From Desulfovibrio sp. (GTDB lineage Bacteria; Desulfobacterota; Desulfovibrionia; Desulfovibrionales; Desulfovibrionaceae), in NCBI RefSeq assembly GCF_019422935.1, contig NZ_JAHZCJ010000009.1, forward strand, positions 87,951 to 151,950: a DNA stretch of 64,000 nt, read 5' to 3'. Below the pieces are notes generated by a model. The model saw only the letters and a list, made by a program, of their open reading frames with translations. It was not told the origin of the DNA and searched no databases. Position numbers and translations under genes: made by a program. This document shows, piece after piece, positions 52,972 to 62,208 of the stretch. The first letter of the stretch is position 1. Every line of letters begins with the position of its first letter.

Positions 52972-53015
52972 GACATCCCTGACGGGCAGGCTCTTGCCCT
53001 GGCGTCAGGGATGTC
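52972..53015 (-). terminator. Hairpin after the small Cys/His-rich protein gene
   Basis: A perfect 12-bp outer stem (GACATCCCTGAC 52972-52983 with GTCAGGGATGTC 53004-53015) encloses an inner GGGCA/TGCCC hairpin. On the - strand it is followed by TTCTGG, on the + strand by CTTTG. It separates the 53057 gene from the porin on the same strand. Confidence 0.7.
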
Positions 53016-53056
53016 CTTTGCCTAAACGCCTCTCTCTGCCGCAAGCGAGGGGGCGA

Positions 53057-53449
53057 TCAGTTTTCCGCGTGGTGGTTCTTGTGGTGGCCGCACTTGCAGT
53101 TGGCGCAGTTGCCCTTGCAGACGTGCTTTTTCTTTTGCTCGATAAGAACGCGATTGCCGGTAACGGCCATGTCAAAACCGCTTTTGCCCTTGAACACGAT
53201 GCGTTCAGTGCTGAGGCCGCCCAGCAGGAGCGAGGTTTTGAGGGCGTCAACGGCGGAAGGGTGAGGGTTGGCTACGTGCCGCACGTCAATGAAAATGCGT
53301 TTGCAGTTGGCCTGATTGCACTCAAGAAGCTCAATAAGCGCAGTGGCCTGGGGAGGATCGAAGCGGGAAGAAACGGATATGTGGAGGTTGTCGTGGCTGA
53401 AACGGTGGCTTAAACCCGTATGATCGGTAAACACCGGCTGCTGATCCAT
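53057..53449 (-). CDS. Small protein with STAS-like body and Cys/His-rich tail
   Basis: A 130-residue protein I do not recognise. Residues about 20-105 could form a small alpha/beta fold (IFIDVRHVANPHPSAVDALKTSLLLGG resembles the core of STAS/anti-sigma antagonist domains). The last 25 residues carry Cys111, Cys115, Cys118 and Cys120 plus four histidines and several lysines (KKKHVCKGNCANCKCGHH), a likely metal- or cluster-binding tail. No signal peptide is seen. ATG 53449 has GGAGATAA ahead. It is a monocistronic unit between the AAA ATPase and porin genes. The AT-rich promoter region contains a Fur-like palindrome at 53521-53535. Confidence 0.75.
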   Translation of the reverse strand: MDQQPVFTDHTGLSHRFSHDNLHISVSSRFDPPQATALIELLECNQANCKRIFIDVRHVANPHPSAVDALKTSLLLGGLSTERIVFKGKSGFDMAVTGNRVLIEQKKKHVCKGNCANCKCGHHKNHHAEN

Positions 53450-53520
53450 ATTTTTATCTCCGCTTTGCTGAATGTGCATGGCGGTACACTGTCACAGGCA
53501 GAGCTTTGTGTCAATAAAAA

Positions 53521-53535
53521 TGAAATTACTTTTCA
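53521..53535. promoter_or_regulatory. Fur-box-like palindrome upstream of the Cys/His-rich protein gene
   Basis: TGAAATTACTTTTCA has outer pairs that match the TGAAA...TTTCA core of Fur-type operators, and lies 72 bases before the ATG at 53449. The middle is imperfect. It may simply be AT-rich chance. The rest of the gap 53450-53684 shows no gene. Confidence 0.25.
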
Positions 53536-53684
53536 AATTCAAATTATATCACACTGATTTTATTATTAAAAAATGTACAAAAAATTGTATTTTCTGATAA
53601 CATGCTCAATTGGAAAAGAAAGATTGCTAATCGATTTTATGGCTGCAAATAAGGACGGCGTGGAGAGTCCTGATGGCATTGGCA

Positions 53685-53721
53685 ATAAAGAGGGGCGGAT
53701 GCTCCCAAGGAACATCCGCCC
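53685..53721 (-). terminator. Intrinsic terminator after the YhaN-like gene
   Basis: A 9-bp stem GGGCGGATG/CATCCGCCC (53693-53701 with 53713-53721) is followed on the - strand by CTCTTTATTG, 29 bases after the stop codon. Confidence 0.8.
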
Positions 53722-53749
53722 GCTGTGCAGAAGGAGGATTTGTTAACGC

Positions 53750-56700
53750 TTATGCGGCCTTGATGCTGCCGTCTTGCACATGGAACAGCGCTGCCTGGGG
53801 TTCTGCCTTGCGCAGCAGCTCCGCCATGTGCGGCTGGCAGGTAAAGTAGAGCAGCTGATGGGCCTTGCCCTGGCTGCCGCCGGTCAGTTCCACAAAGGCG
53901 CGCGCGGTGCGCTCGGCCCTTTGCGGGTCAAAGTTGACCAGCACTTCATCCATGATAACTGGCAAGGGCGCCGCATGCAGGGCATGATTTTTTATGTAGG
54001 CCAGCCGCAGGGCCAGATAGGCCTGCTCGCGCGCGCCACGGCTCAGATTTTCCGGCGCTATGGGTTCGCCCTGCGCGGGCAGGATGGCAAGGCTGGCGTC
54101 TTCCAGCGAGGCGTTGATGCCGCGCCAGCGCTGACCCGTAATGCGGGTGAAGATGCTTGAGGCAAGGCGGATGACCTCTGGCTGGCGCTCCAGCTCAAAG
54201 GTGCGCTTGGCAGTTTCAAGGATGCTGCGGGCAAGGGCCACGCGGCTCCAGGCAAAGGCCATGCGCTCCATGTCTTCCACAAGGGCTGCCTCCTGTTGCA
54301 AAAGCTGCGAAAGCTCGTCTGTGCGTGAAAGGGCGTCCACCTTGCTGCGCAGTTCCGCCACGCGCTTGACCAGATTCTCTTCCTGCTCCTGAATGCCTGT
54401 CAGTTCTTCACTGATGGTTGCGCTGCGGCGCTCCTGACTTTCCTGATCCTCATGCTCGAAGGAATCGAGAAATTCCTTCATGGGGGTTTTGTCCGCAGCC
54501 AGCCGCAGGGCGTCTTCCAGATCCTGACGGCGCAGGGTGAGCGCGCGCAGTTCTTCGTGCAGCGCGGCCTGACGCAAAAACTCTTCCGCATCGTGCGCGC
54601 CCGCCATGGCAAGCAGGGAGCGTTCCGCGCTCCGGGCGCTTTCGAGGGCGGCTTCCGCAGCGCGGGCCTCGTCCTCCATTTCCGTCACTTCATTATCAAG
54701 GTTGCGGCGGCGGCTCTGCGCCTGCGACATGGCTTCCGCCGCTTCCAGCGCGGCATCAAGGCTGAGCAGCCAGTCTGGGCGGTTGTCCGCATCCTGTTGT
54801 GGCGGCAAGCCAAGCTCCGCCAGCAGGGCTTGCAGCGGGTCGCGCAGGGCAGCCAGCTCTGTACGGCCCTGAGTGAGCTGCGACTGGGCACGTTGCACCG
54901 AAGCCTCGGCAGCGAGACAGTTTTCCATGTACTTCAGGGCTTCCCGCACCGTTTCGGGGTCAAGGTCGGTGCCGAGGCCAAGATCATGCAGGCAGGCCGT
55001 CCATTGCGAGCGCGCTTCGTTGAGCCGCTCCTGCGCCTGACGCAGTTCCGCGCTGGCTTCCGCCTGACGGGTGCGGGCGCGGTTGAGCTCGCTCTGCGAA
55101 TTTTGCAACGCGGCTTCGGCCTTGATGCGCAGTTCGCGGGCGGCATCAGCCTCGCGGCAGGATTCAAGCACTTGCCGCACAGCCTCCGCCAGCGAATCTG
55201 AATCCGCGTTGGCGGGCAGGCGTTCAGCCACGGCAGGCACCAGACGCATACGGGCTTCTGTCTGACGCAGGTCGTCATCCAGGGTTTGCAGCTCCGCATC
55301 GGCGGCGGCAACACCGCCAAAGGCGAGCCGTGCTGATTCCGCTCTGGCAAAAAAGGCAGCCGCGCCCTCGGGCGAGGGCACATTGGCCACATGCAGGGCC
55401 AGCATGAATTCGTGCCAGCGGCGGCGGGTCTGTTGCACAATGCCTTCAACCTCGGAGCGTACGGCCTGCCGTTTGCTCACTTCCGTGCGGGCAAGATCCA
55501 TGGCGTGTTTCAGTTCGTCCATATCCTTGCGGGCGCGTTCTTCTTCAAAGCATTGCTCACGTTCGTGCTCAAGCAGCACTTCTCTTGCTTCAAGCGTCAC
55601 CAGGTCCATGCTCTGCACACCAGCCGCCGCGCAAAGCTGGCTGGCCTGTTCGTCCAGCTCCGCCACATGGGCCGCACACGAATCGCGCCTGCCCTGAAGT
55701 TGCAGATGTTCCATCTGGCGGCGTTTTGCTTCCGCCCCAGTGTGCGGCACACCGCCAGCCATGAAGCCAACGCCGCAGAGCAGCAGCAGATAGCCGGACC
55801 ACAGGCTCACGGGCAGCTCAATGTCGGCCGTGAGGGCAATGCTCGTGATGCCCATGCGCCAGTATGCCAGCAGCATGCCCGCGCCGCCAAGAAAGAAAGC
55901 AAGGCCCAGAACCAGCAGTGGCAGGTTTTTTACTCGTGTGACGGGCGGCTCATTGCCGATGCGGGCGCTGAGTTCTTCCAGTCGCTCGCGCTCCGTGCCC
56001 AAGGTGGCGGAAAGGGCGCGCAGCTTGCGCAGGGCAAGGGTTTGCCCGTCCAGATCCTCGCGGGTGGGGCCGTTTATGTGGCGCTGTTCTTCGCGCAGGG
56101 CTTCCACGCGGCCCTTGACCGCGGCAACCTGTTCCTCCGCCTGGCGCACGTCCTGCGCGGCATCGTCAGCCTGATGCATTTTCTCCTGCACATCGGCGGC
56201 GAGAACAAGGGCTTCTTCCTGCCGCGAAAGGAGCGAATCAAGCAGGGCTTCTGCCTGAGCACCGTCACTTGCGCCGTTGACCACCAGCCGCAGCGGGTTG
56301 AACGCTCTGGAAAATGTTGTTTTTGCTTCGTTCACCGCACGTTGACGCAGGGGGCGCTGGCGGCGGGCTTCTTCCTGCCGGGCAAGGGCCTGACGCAGGT
56401 TGTCGCGGGCATCGTCATCCAGCGCTGCGGGCGGCGCGGGCAGCAGGTCAAGAGCGGCAGTGTTGGAGGCCACCTCGCGTTCTGCGCTTTCCACTTCGCG
56501 GTTGCTCTGGGTGAGGCTGTCCACTGCGGCCTGATGGGCCGAGGCGGCGGCGCGCATTTCCCGTCCCTGGCGTTCAATATCCTCGCGGGCAAAGAGGGAG
56601 CGGTCGGTGGCCCGGATGCGGTCGCACGACCAGTCCGGCCCGAGGCGCGAGAGTTCGCGGCTGAGGTCTTCCTGCGCGCGCAGCAGGGCTTCTTCCTGCG

Positions 56701-57727
56701 CGGGCAGGGCGCTTAATGCCTGCCGGAAACCGCTTTTGCGTTCGGCCATGCGGCGCAGTGCGGGCAGGGCCTCCAGCAGGGGATAATTGATTTCAAGTTC
56801 GTCCCGCCGCTGGCGCAGCCGGGTGAGTTTTTCCATCTGCGCGGCCCATTGCCGCTCGCAGCCCTCGCGGGCCTCCTGCGCGCGGGCAAGGCGCTCCCTG
56901 CCGTTTTCGGGAAAGGTGGCGCTTATGGGGTCAAGCCGTTCAAGGCGCGCGCCCGCCATGCGCCATTCGTTCCACTGCAACCACACGCCAAGGCGGCGTT
57001 CAAGGATGCGGCGTTCTTCTTCAAGCTGGAGTTTGCGGTGGCGCAGGTTTGCCAGATCATCGCGCTTTGCGGCAAGGTCCATTGCCATGCTGTCGTACCC
57101 GGCGCATTCCTGCTCCAGTTCGATCTTGCGTTGCCGCAGTTCGGCAAGCTGGCGCAGGGCGGCGTTGAGGGCGGGCTTGCTGCCGCCGCTCTTGAAAATT
57201 TCATCGGCCTGTTTGTCCAGCAGCTTGAGCGCCTCGCCGGGCGAACGCAGCCCCGGCCCGAAGCTTGCGCCGTACAGGGCGTTGCGCACGCCTTCGTCAG
57301 TGAGGCTGCTGAGGTCTTCAAGCTCTGTGAGGCTGAAGCCGAACACGTTGCGGTACACATCGCGGCTCACGCCGGAGAGCATCTGGCGCAGCATGTCCGG
57401 TTCCAGCGGTTTGCCTTCCGGATCAGTGAGGGTGAGCACGCCGCCGTTGCTGCCGGGCCGCCGGGTAAGGCGCAGAATGCCGCGCTCGTCCGAGCGCAGT
57501 TCCATGCTGCCGCCGGGCTGCCCGCCGCGCAGGGGGCCGGGAATCCGCTTGTATTCCTTGTTGCGCGGGTCAGGATAACCAATGAGCATGGTGCGCAGAA
57601 ATTCCAGGCAGGTGGACTTGCCCGCTTCGTTTTCACCCAGAAAAATGGAAAGCCCCGGCGAGAGATTTTCAACGCTCACATCAGAAAAAATACCGAAGCC
57701 GTCCATGTGGAAGGACTGGATATACAT
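53750..57727 (-). CDS. SMC-like AAA ATPase with central membrane segments (YhaN/SbcC type)
   Basis: A 1325-residue ATPase of the Rad50/SbcC/SMC superfamily. The head is split, with Walker A GENEAGKST near residue 34, and the C-terminal LSRGAREQAYLALRL signature and Walker B PLPVIMDEVLVNFD. Between lie long coiled coils, rich in A/E/Q/R. Two hydrophobic segments (about 603-625 and 642-660) interrupt the coil, as in Bacillus YhaN, so the complex is probably tied to the inner membrane. ATG 57727 is preceded by GGAGGC and shares one base with the stop of the phosphoesterase gene. It acts with that protein in DNA-end processing by analogy with SbcCD. Confidence 0.88.
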   Translation of the reverse strand: MYIQSFHMDGFGIFSDVSVENLSPGLSIFLGENEAGKSTCLEFLRTMLIGYPDPRNKEYKRIPGPLRGGQPGGSMELRSDERGILRLTRRPGSNGGVLTLTDPEGKPLEPDMLRQMLSGVSRDVYRNVFGFSLTELEDLSSLTDEGVRNALYGASFGPGLRSPGEALKLLDKQADEIFKSGGSKPALNAALRQLAELRQRKIELEQECAGYDSMAMDLAAKRDDLANLRHRKLQLEEERRILERRLGVWLQWNEWRMAGARLERLDPISATFPENGRERLARAQEAREGCERQWAAQMEKLTRLRQRRDELEINYPLLEALPALRRMAERKSGFRQALSALPAQEEALLRAQEDLSRELSRLGPDWSCDRIRATDRSLFAREDIERQGREMRAAASAHQAAVDSLTQSNREVESAEREVASNTAALDLLPAPPAALDDDARDNLRQALARQEEARRQRPLRQRAVNEAKTTFSRAFNPLRLVVNGASDGAQAEALLDSLLSRQEEALVLAADVQEKMHQADDAAQDVRQAEEQVAAVKGRVEALREEQRHINGPTREDLDGQTLALRKLRALSATLGTERERLEELSARIGNEPPVTRVKNLPLLVLGLAFFLGGAGMLLAYWRMGITSIALTADIELPVSLWSGYLLLLCGVGFMAGGVPHTGAEAKRRQMEHLQLQGRRDSCAAHVAELDEQASQLCAAAGVQSMDLVTLEAREVLLEHEREQCFEEERARKDMDELKHAMDLARTEVSKRQAVRSEVEGIVQQTRRRWHEFMLALHVANVPSPEGAAAFFARAESARLAFGGVAAADAELQTLDDDLRQTEARMRLVPAVAERLPANADSDSLAEAVRQVLESCREADAARELRIKAEAALQNSQSELNRARTRQAEASAELRQAQERLNEARSQWTACLHDLGLGTDLDPETVREALKYMENCLAAEASVQRAQSQLTQGRTELAALRDPLQALLAELGLPPQQDADNRPDWLLSLDAALEAAEAMSQAQSRRRNLDNEVTEMEDEARAAEAALESARSAERSLLAMAGAHDAEEFLRQAALHEELRALTLRRQDLEDALRLAADKTPMKEFLDSFEHEDQESQERRSATISEELTGIQEQEENLVKRVAELRSKVDALSRTDELSQLLQQEAALVEDMERMAFAWSRVALARSILETAKRTFELERQPEVIRLASSIFTRITGQRWRGINASLEDASLAILPAQGEPIAPENLSRGAREQAYLALRLAYIKNHALHAAPLPVIMDEVLVNFDPQRAERTARAFVELTGGSQGKAHQLLYFTCQPHMAELLRKAEPQAALFHVQDGSIKAA

Positions 57728-59010
57728 CAGCGTGCCTCCAGAAGATCCGTGCACAGGCGTTCGGCCTCTTCCAAAAGGGCTCGCATACGCGCATCGTCGG
57801 GTTGGGTGAGAATATGGCGGAGCTGCCCGTGGTCATAGACCTGTTTCAGCGCCGGGGTTGCCACATCGTGCAGGGTGTCGCTGCTCTGCGCCATGCGCTC
57901 GGCCAGCCGCAGGGTTTCGCCAAGCAGGTCTTCACGTTGCAGGTACTGGGCACGGTCGATGGCGGGGCTTGTTTCGGCCACCATGTCCTTGATCCACACG
58001 CTGGGGGTGCCTGTTTGCAGGTGCGCCAGCCGTTCGGCAAGGTCTTCCTGATTGGGGGCATCGCGCAGGGCGGCGTCAAGCGGGGTGCGCCCGTGCAAAA
58101 CCACACGGGCCATCAGGGCCTCGCAGCCGGGGTCTGTGGCTTCGGCGGCCTGTTCCAGCGCCCGGGTCATTCTGTTTTCCACCTCATTGAGGTGGGCCAC
58201 ATCGTCAAGCTCAACCTGCACCCTGGCCCACTGCACGGGGCCCAGACGCACAAAATCCTCGTTGCAGGCATAGCCGCCGCCCGGTTGCGGGCTTGCCGTC
58301 ACCCGCAGGCAGCCGCGCGGCCCCGGCTCGTTGACGTGCAGGCCCTGAGCGTTGCCGCTGTACGCGATAAAAGGGGCGGTGCAAAGTGTGGCCCGCTCGT
58401 GCACATGGCCCAGCGCCCAGGCGTCAAGCCCGGTATTTTTGAGATCGTCCAGCGAGCAGGGGGCGTAGCGGTCAGCCTTGCTCTGGCCTTCGACCGTGCA
58501 GTGCAGAACGCCAAGCTGAAAGCAGTCGTGGTGCTGGTCGCGCCGGAACAGGCGGGCCAGGTTGCGGCCTTCCTTGATCTTGGCGTGGCTGATGCCGTGC
58601 ACCACGGCCACGACCTTGCCGTCTTTTTCTACCGTGTGGCTTTCGGCATCCGGCCCGAAAACCGTTACGTTGTCCGGCCACTGCACAGCCGCCAGCCTTG
58701 ATGAAAGGGGGTCGTGGTTGCCGTGCGCCAGAAAAACGCGCACTCCGGCATCACGCAGGCGGCGGCAGCCGTCGCACAGCTTGAGTTGGGCTTTAACGCT
58801 GTGGTTTTCCTCATTATACACGTCGCCAGCCAATATGAGAAAATCTGGCTTGTCTGATTCGCAAAGCCGAAAGAGGCGGTCCATGGCCTTGAAGGTGGCC
58901 TCTTGCAGCAGACGCGCCAGATGCCCACCCTGCGCAGCCGTGCGGGAAAGCCCCTGAAACGGCGTGTCCAGATGCAGATCGGCGGCGTGAATATAGCGGA
59001 TGCCGTCCAT
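57727..59010 (-). CDS. Metallophosphoesterase DNA exonuclease (YhaO/SbcD/Mre11-like)
   Basis: A 427-residue nuclease with the phosphoesterase motifs DLHLD (about residue 11), GDVYNEEN, HGNHD and a later GHVHE. Its C-terminal domain (about 270-427) has the DALLEEAERLC end expected for capping/coiled-coil contact with an SbcC-like partner. It begins the operon, and its stop TGA overlaps the ATG of the ATPase gene, giving tight translational coupling. Together they form a YhaO-YhaN-type pair. Confidence 0.92.
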   Translation of the reverse strand: MDGIRYIHAADLHLDTPFQGLSRTAAQGGHLARLLQEATFKAMDRLFRLCESDKPDFLILAGDVYNEENHSVKAQLKLCDGCRRLRDAGVRVFLAHGNHDPLSSRLAAVQWPDNVTVFGPDAESHTVEKDGKVVAVVHGISHAKIKEGRNLARLFRRDQHHDCFQLGVLHCTVEGQSKADRYAPCSLDDLKNTGLDAWALGHVHERATLCTAPFIAYSGNAQGLHVNEPGPRGCLRVTASPQPGGGYACNEDFVRLGPVQWARVQVELDDVAHLNEVENRMTRALEQAAEATDPGCEALMARVVLHGRTPLDAALRDAPNQEDLAERLAHLQTGTPSVWIKDMVAETSPAIDRAQYLQREDLLGETLRLAERMAQSSDTLHDVATPALKQVYDHGQLRHILTQPDDARMRALLEEAERLCTDLLEAR

Positions 59011-59203
59011 GTAAAAGCCTCGTTTATGGATTTGTAGGAAAATATTGATTAAATCTAGACTTTTTCAAAATAAATGACAAGCGCAACGGCCAATTACGCC
59101 ATTGCTTCAGACATGACAGCGCAGTTACAACAGTGCGCCAGAAAATTTGTGCTGCAAATACAGGTGGATGGAAAGCTGGTGCAGACAGTGTCGGAGGGGG
59201 TAG

Positions 59204-59239
59204 AAAAAAGCCAGACCGCCGATTTGCCGGAGGTCTGGC
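59204..59239 (-). terminator. Intrinsic terminator after the glycosyltransferase gene
   Basis: An 8-bp stem GCCAGACC/GGTCTGGC (59210-59217 with 59232-59239) is followed on the - strand by TTTTTTC. It lies 34 bases after the glycosyltransferase stop. The remaining gap to the YhaO-like start at 59010 has no gene. Confidence 0.85.
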
Positions 59240-59273
59240 CCTGGAGTTGCGCTGAAAAAGCGGCTTGCCGGAT

Positions 59274-60356
59274 TTATTCCTGCACTGCGGGGTTGCCGTG
59301 CACAGGCAGGGAGCCATTGCGGATAAAGTGATCCACAAGGCCGAAAACTGTTTCATTGCCGCAGAAGTTTCCTGCGGCTATGGCTGCCTTGTAGGCAGGC
59401 AGGTTTGCCTCAAAGCGTTGCAGCAGTTCCGGCTCCAGCGTGAGCATGTCGGCCTGCATGCCGTAGTTCAGGCGTTCAATATAGAGCGCGTTGAAGCGCT
59501 GTTCCACCATGGCCTTGAGGGGTAGGGTGAGTATGGGTTTGCCCAGGTGCAAGGCCTCGCCCATGAGGGTATGCCCGCCGCCCTGGATAACGTAGGAGCA
59601 GCCCTCCAGCAGTCGCAGAAAGCCTTCTTCGCTTTTGCGCATGAAGATAACGTTGTCCTCCTGCCCATCGGTGCGGTCGTAGCCGAAGACGTAGCAGGTC
59701 TTGCGCGTGGCTGCGCGCAGAAAGTCCACCAGCTTGCGGTGGGTTGAATTGCTTTGGTACACGAGCACGTGGCCGTCATCGCGCGGGTTGAGCGCAAGCA
59801 CGCTGTCGCGCAGGATTGGCGGGGCTACGCGCGCCTTGTACTGCGGCAGCACCGGCGGCGAGTAGAAAGATATGATGAGGTTTTCTGCCGTGGGGCGGAA
59901 GAGATAGCGCGGGGTGAGGCCCTGCACAAAGGTATCCCACCACATGTTGGGCGGCAGGTTGTGCTGGCAGCAGGTGATGATGTGCTGATGGTCGAGGGTC
60001 AGGCAGGGCAGACCGGCCTTTTCGGCGGCGCGCGGCACAAAATATTCCAGATCGGTCATGCAGACATCGGGCTGGAATTCATCAATGAGCCGCGACACCT
60101 GATCAATATAGCGCTGCCTGTGCCACAGCAGGGGCAGGGCCCGGCTGATGGTGGCGGCCATGTCCACCTTGTAATCCTTGAACACCGTGCCCAGGTTGGG
60201 CAGTCGGCGCACGGGGAATTCCGGCTCAAGAATTTTTGGGGCGTCGTCGTCCGCCACAAAAAGAAATTCGTGCCGTGAAAGGCGGCGGGCTATGGTCAGG
60301 CCGCGCATGGCGTGCCCGTGGCCTGTGCCGTGAATGCCGTAAAGTACGCGCGCCAT
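59274..60356 (-). CDS. GT-B glycosyltransferase, MurG-related (GT28-like)
   Basis: A 360-residue cytosolic or peripheral glycosyltransferase. The N terminus GIHGTGHGHAMRGLTIARRL is the GxGxxGH-type acceptor loop of MurG-like enzymes, and the C-terminal domain has QGGGHTLMGEALHLGKPILTLPL, the donor loop. The lack of a MurG-type C-terminal extension and of cell-wall neighbours argues against MurG itself. It is divergent from a GT2 gene, so the two could belong to the same glycan pathway. ATG 60356 follows AGGAGAACC. Confidence 0.87.
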   Translation of the reverse strand: MARVLYGIHGTGHGHAMRGLTIARRLSRHEFLFVADDDAPKILEPEFPVRRLPNLGTVFKDYKVDMAATISRALPLLWHRQRYIDQVSRLIDEFQPDVCMTDLEYFVPRAAEKAGLPCLTLDHQHIITCCQHNLPPNMWWDTFVQGLTPRYLFRPTAENLIISFYSPPVLPQYKARVAPPILRDSVLALNPRDDGHVLVYQSNSTHRKLVDFLRAATRKTCYVFGYDRTDGQEDNVIFMRKSEEGFLRLLEGCSYVIQGGGHTLMGEALHLGKPILTLPLKAMVEQRFNALYIERLNYGMQADMLTLEPELLQRFEANLPAYKAAIAAGNFCGNETVFGLVDHFIRNGSLPVHGNPAVQE

Positions 60357-60535
60357 GGTTCTCCTTTATGCCTGCCGCAGAATAGGCGGCGGGTTTGCGG
60401 CGGCAAGCCTACCAATGCAGGGCAGCAGCGTCAATTGCTCGCCTTGACGCACAGGGGCCTGTTTATCTACCATCACGCAGTATTTGCTATTTGTCACACC
60501 TGACTGCGGGGCGCACAAGCGCCAGCGGAGCATAC

Positions 60536-61558
60536 ATGCACGAGCCCAGCACCGGGGCGAGCCCGCAGGGGCCGCTCTGCAACGTGACCATCCCGGTTTT
60601 TAACAGGCCTGCGGCCACGGAGTGCGCCATCCGCGCCCTGGCAGCTACCTCCCGCGAGGTGCCGTTCCATCTCACGGTGGTGGACAACGGCAGTGAGCCG
60701 GAGCTTGTAAAAAAGCTGCTGGCCTTGCGGGCAGAGGGCTTGATCGACCATCTTTTTTTGCTGCCGCGCAATATGGGCGTGGCCTGCGCAGCCAATGTGG
60801 GCTGGCAGCTTGTGCCCGCGCCTCTGTATATGAAGCTGGATAACGATACCGCCATTGTGCGCAAGCACTGGCTGCGCGACCTGCTGGCCCTGTGGAGCCA
60901 CGGGCAGCCGCTCTCCAATCTTGGCGGCGCGTTTAACCGCGAAATGCTGCGTAAAACTCCCGGCAGCCTGCAAACCCCGCACGGCGAGCTTGGGTTGTGC
61001 GTGGGCAATCTGCCCGGTCAGGCCGTGCTTGTGCCGCAGGCTGTTTCTGAAATACTGGGTTTCTGGAATGAGGAATACGGCCTCTACGGAGGCGAGGATG
61101 GCGATTACGGCCTGCGCATGCAGGCGGCGGGCCTGCCGCAGTACTATTATCTTGGGCCCGAGTATTTTGAGAACATCCGGGAAGACGATGACGCGCGCGA
61201 AACCTATGCCGCACGCGGTATAGACAAACGCAGGTTGCACCGCGAACTGGTGGTCAGGGATAACCTGTGCATGGGCAAGCTGTTCATGAATAAAATTCTT
61301 TACCTTTCCGGCCTGCGCTCTCTTGCGCCACTACAGCGCTATGCTGTAGACGATGTGGACGGGCAGGGCCGGGTGCGGCTGACCGAACGTAAGGAATACA
61401 AGGAATTTCAGCGCGATCTTGCGCAGGTGGCCGCAGGGCTGAATGCCCGATTTCGGGATTATGTCATGTCCTACAAACTGGATGCGCCTACGGCGGACGC
61501 CATGCGACAGGTGCTTGAAAAGCACGCGCAGGCAACAAAAATTGATAAGGGGCTGTGA
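60536..61558 (+). CDS. Glycosyltransferase family 2
   Basis: A 340-residue GT-A enzyme. The start NVTIPVFNRPAATECAIRAL and LTVVDNGSEPE are the classical GT2 opening, and LDNDTAIVRKHWL is the metal-binding DxD-type site (DND). The C-terminal half has ILGFWNEEYGLYGGEDGDYGLRM, the ED/GGEDxDY acceptor segment. ATG 60536 has GGAG seven bases ahead; the longer frame to 60395 has no ribosome site. Its stop TGA overlaps the next ATG by one base. Sugar and acceptor are unknown. Confidence 0.9.
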   Translation: MHEPSTGASPQGPLCNVTIPVFNRPAATECAIRALAATSREVPFHLTVVDNGSEPELVKKLLALRAEGLIDHLFLLPRNMGVACAANVGWQLVPAPLYMKLDNDTAIVRKHWLRDLLALWSHGQPLSNLGGAFNREMLRKTPGSLQTPHGELGLCVGNLPGQAVLVPQAVSEILGFWNEEYGLYGGEDGDYGLRMQAAGLPQYYYLGPEYFENIREDDDARETYAARGIDKRRLHRELVVRDNLCMGKLFMNKILYLSGLRSLAPLQRYAVDDVDGQGRVRLTERKEYKEFQRDLAQVAAGLNARFRDYVMSYKLDAPTADAMRQVLEKHAQATKIDKGL

Positions 61559-62136
61559 TGAACGCACGTAAAGTCAGAGAAGACCTGGGCCGCGCCAAGG
61601 CCTGTTGCGCGCGCCGCGATACGGAACGGGCGCTCTTTCTAACCATTTCGGCCCTCAAGGAACTGGGCGGCCAGAGCGCCCCGCTTGATCTGCGCGGCGA
61701 TTTTCGGGCCGCAGTGGCGGATCTGGCTGTTGATCCGGAGCTGAAAGCCGCTGGAGCGCCAGCCTTTGCCTATACTCCCGGTGCGGAAAAGGAGTTGTTC
61801 CTGCTTCTTTCACAGCTGTACCGCTCGCTGAAAGGGCAGGAAAAAGAAGAAGAATATCAGGCGGCCTTGCAGCGCAAGCTGAATCTTGACCACGGCTTCA
61901 GCGACGGCAAAAAGTTTCTGGCAGAGGGCAAACCGTCAGAGGCTGATGCATGTTTTGCCGAGGCCCTCAAACACTACAAGGACGAAAAGGCCATCTTTGG
62001 CATGATGGCCCGGGCCATGATGGATGCGGGCGAATATGTGCGCGCCATGGGGCATGCGCGGGCCGGCCTCAAGGAACTGCCGGACGATGCGGAACTGACG
62101 CGCATTGTGGAGGAGTGCACCCGCCTGCGTCAGTAA
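61558..62136 (+). CDS. TPR-like protein coupled to the GT2 gene
   Basis: A 192-residue helical protein. TPR-type motifs are seen at the C terminus (AEGKPSEADACFAEALKHYKDE, ARAMMDAGEYVRAMGHARAGL); the N-terminal half is helical without clear repeats. No signal or membrane segment is present. The start is ATG 61558, in TGATG with the GT2 stop (GTG 61555 is the alternative). The coupling suggests a scaffold for the glycosyltransferase. Confidence 0.78.
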   Translation: MNARKVREDLGRAKACCARRDTERALFLTISALKELGGQSAPLDLRGDFRAAVADLAVDPELKAAGAPAFAYTPGAEKELFLLLSQLYRSLKGQEKEEEYQAALQRKLNLDHGFSDGKKFLAEGKPSEADACFAEALKHYKDEKAIFGMMARAMMDAGEYVRAMGHARAGLKELPDDAELTRIVEECTRLRQ

Positions 62137-62208
62137 ATCTTTCGGCGTATTTTTTGCATCGTTCTGACGAAAACTTGGCGGCGGCAAAAGCTGCCGCAGG
62201 GAGTCGTC

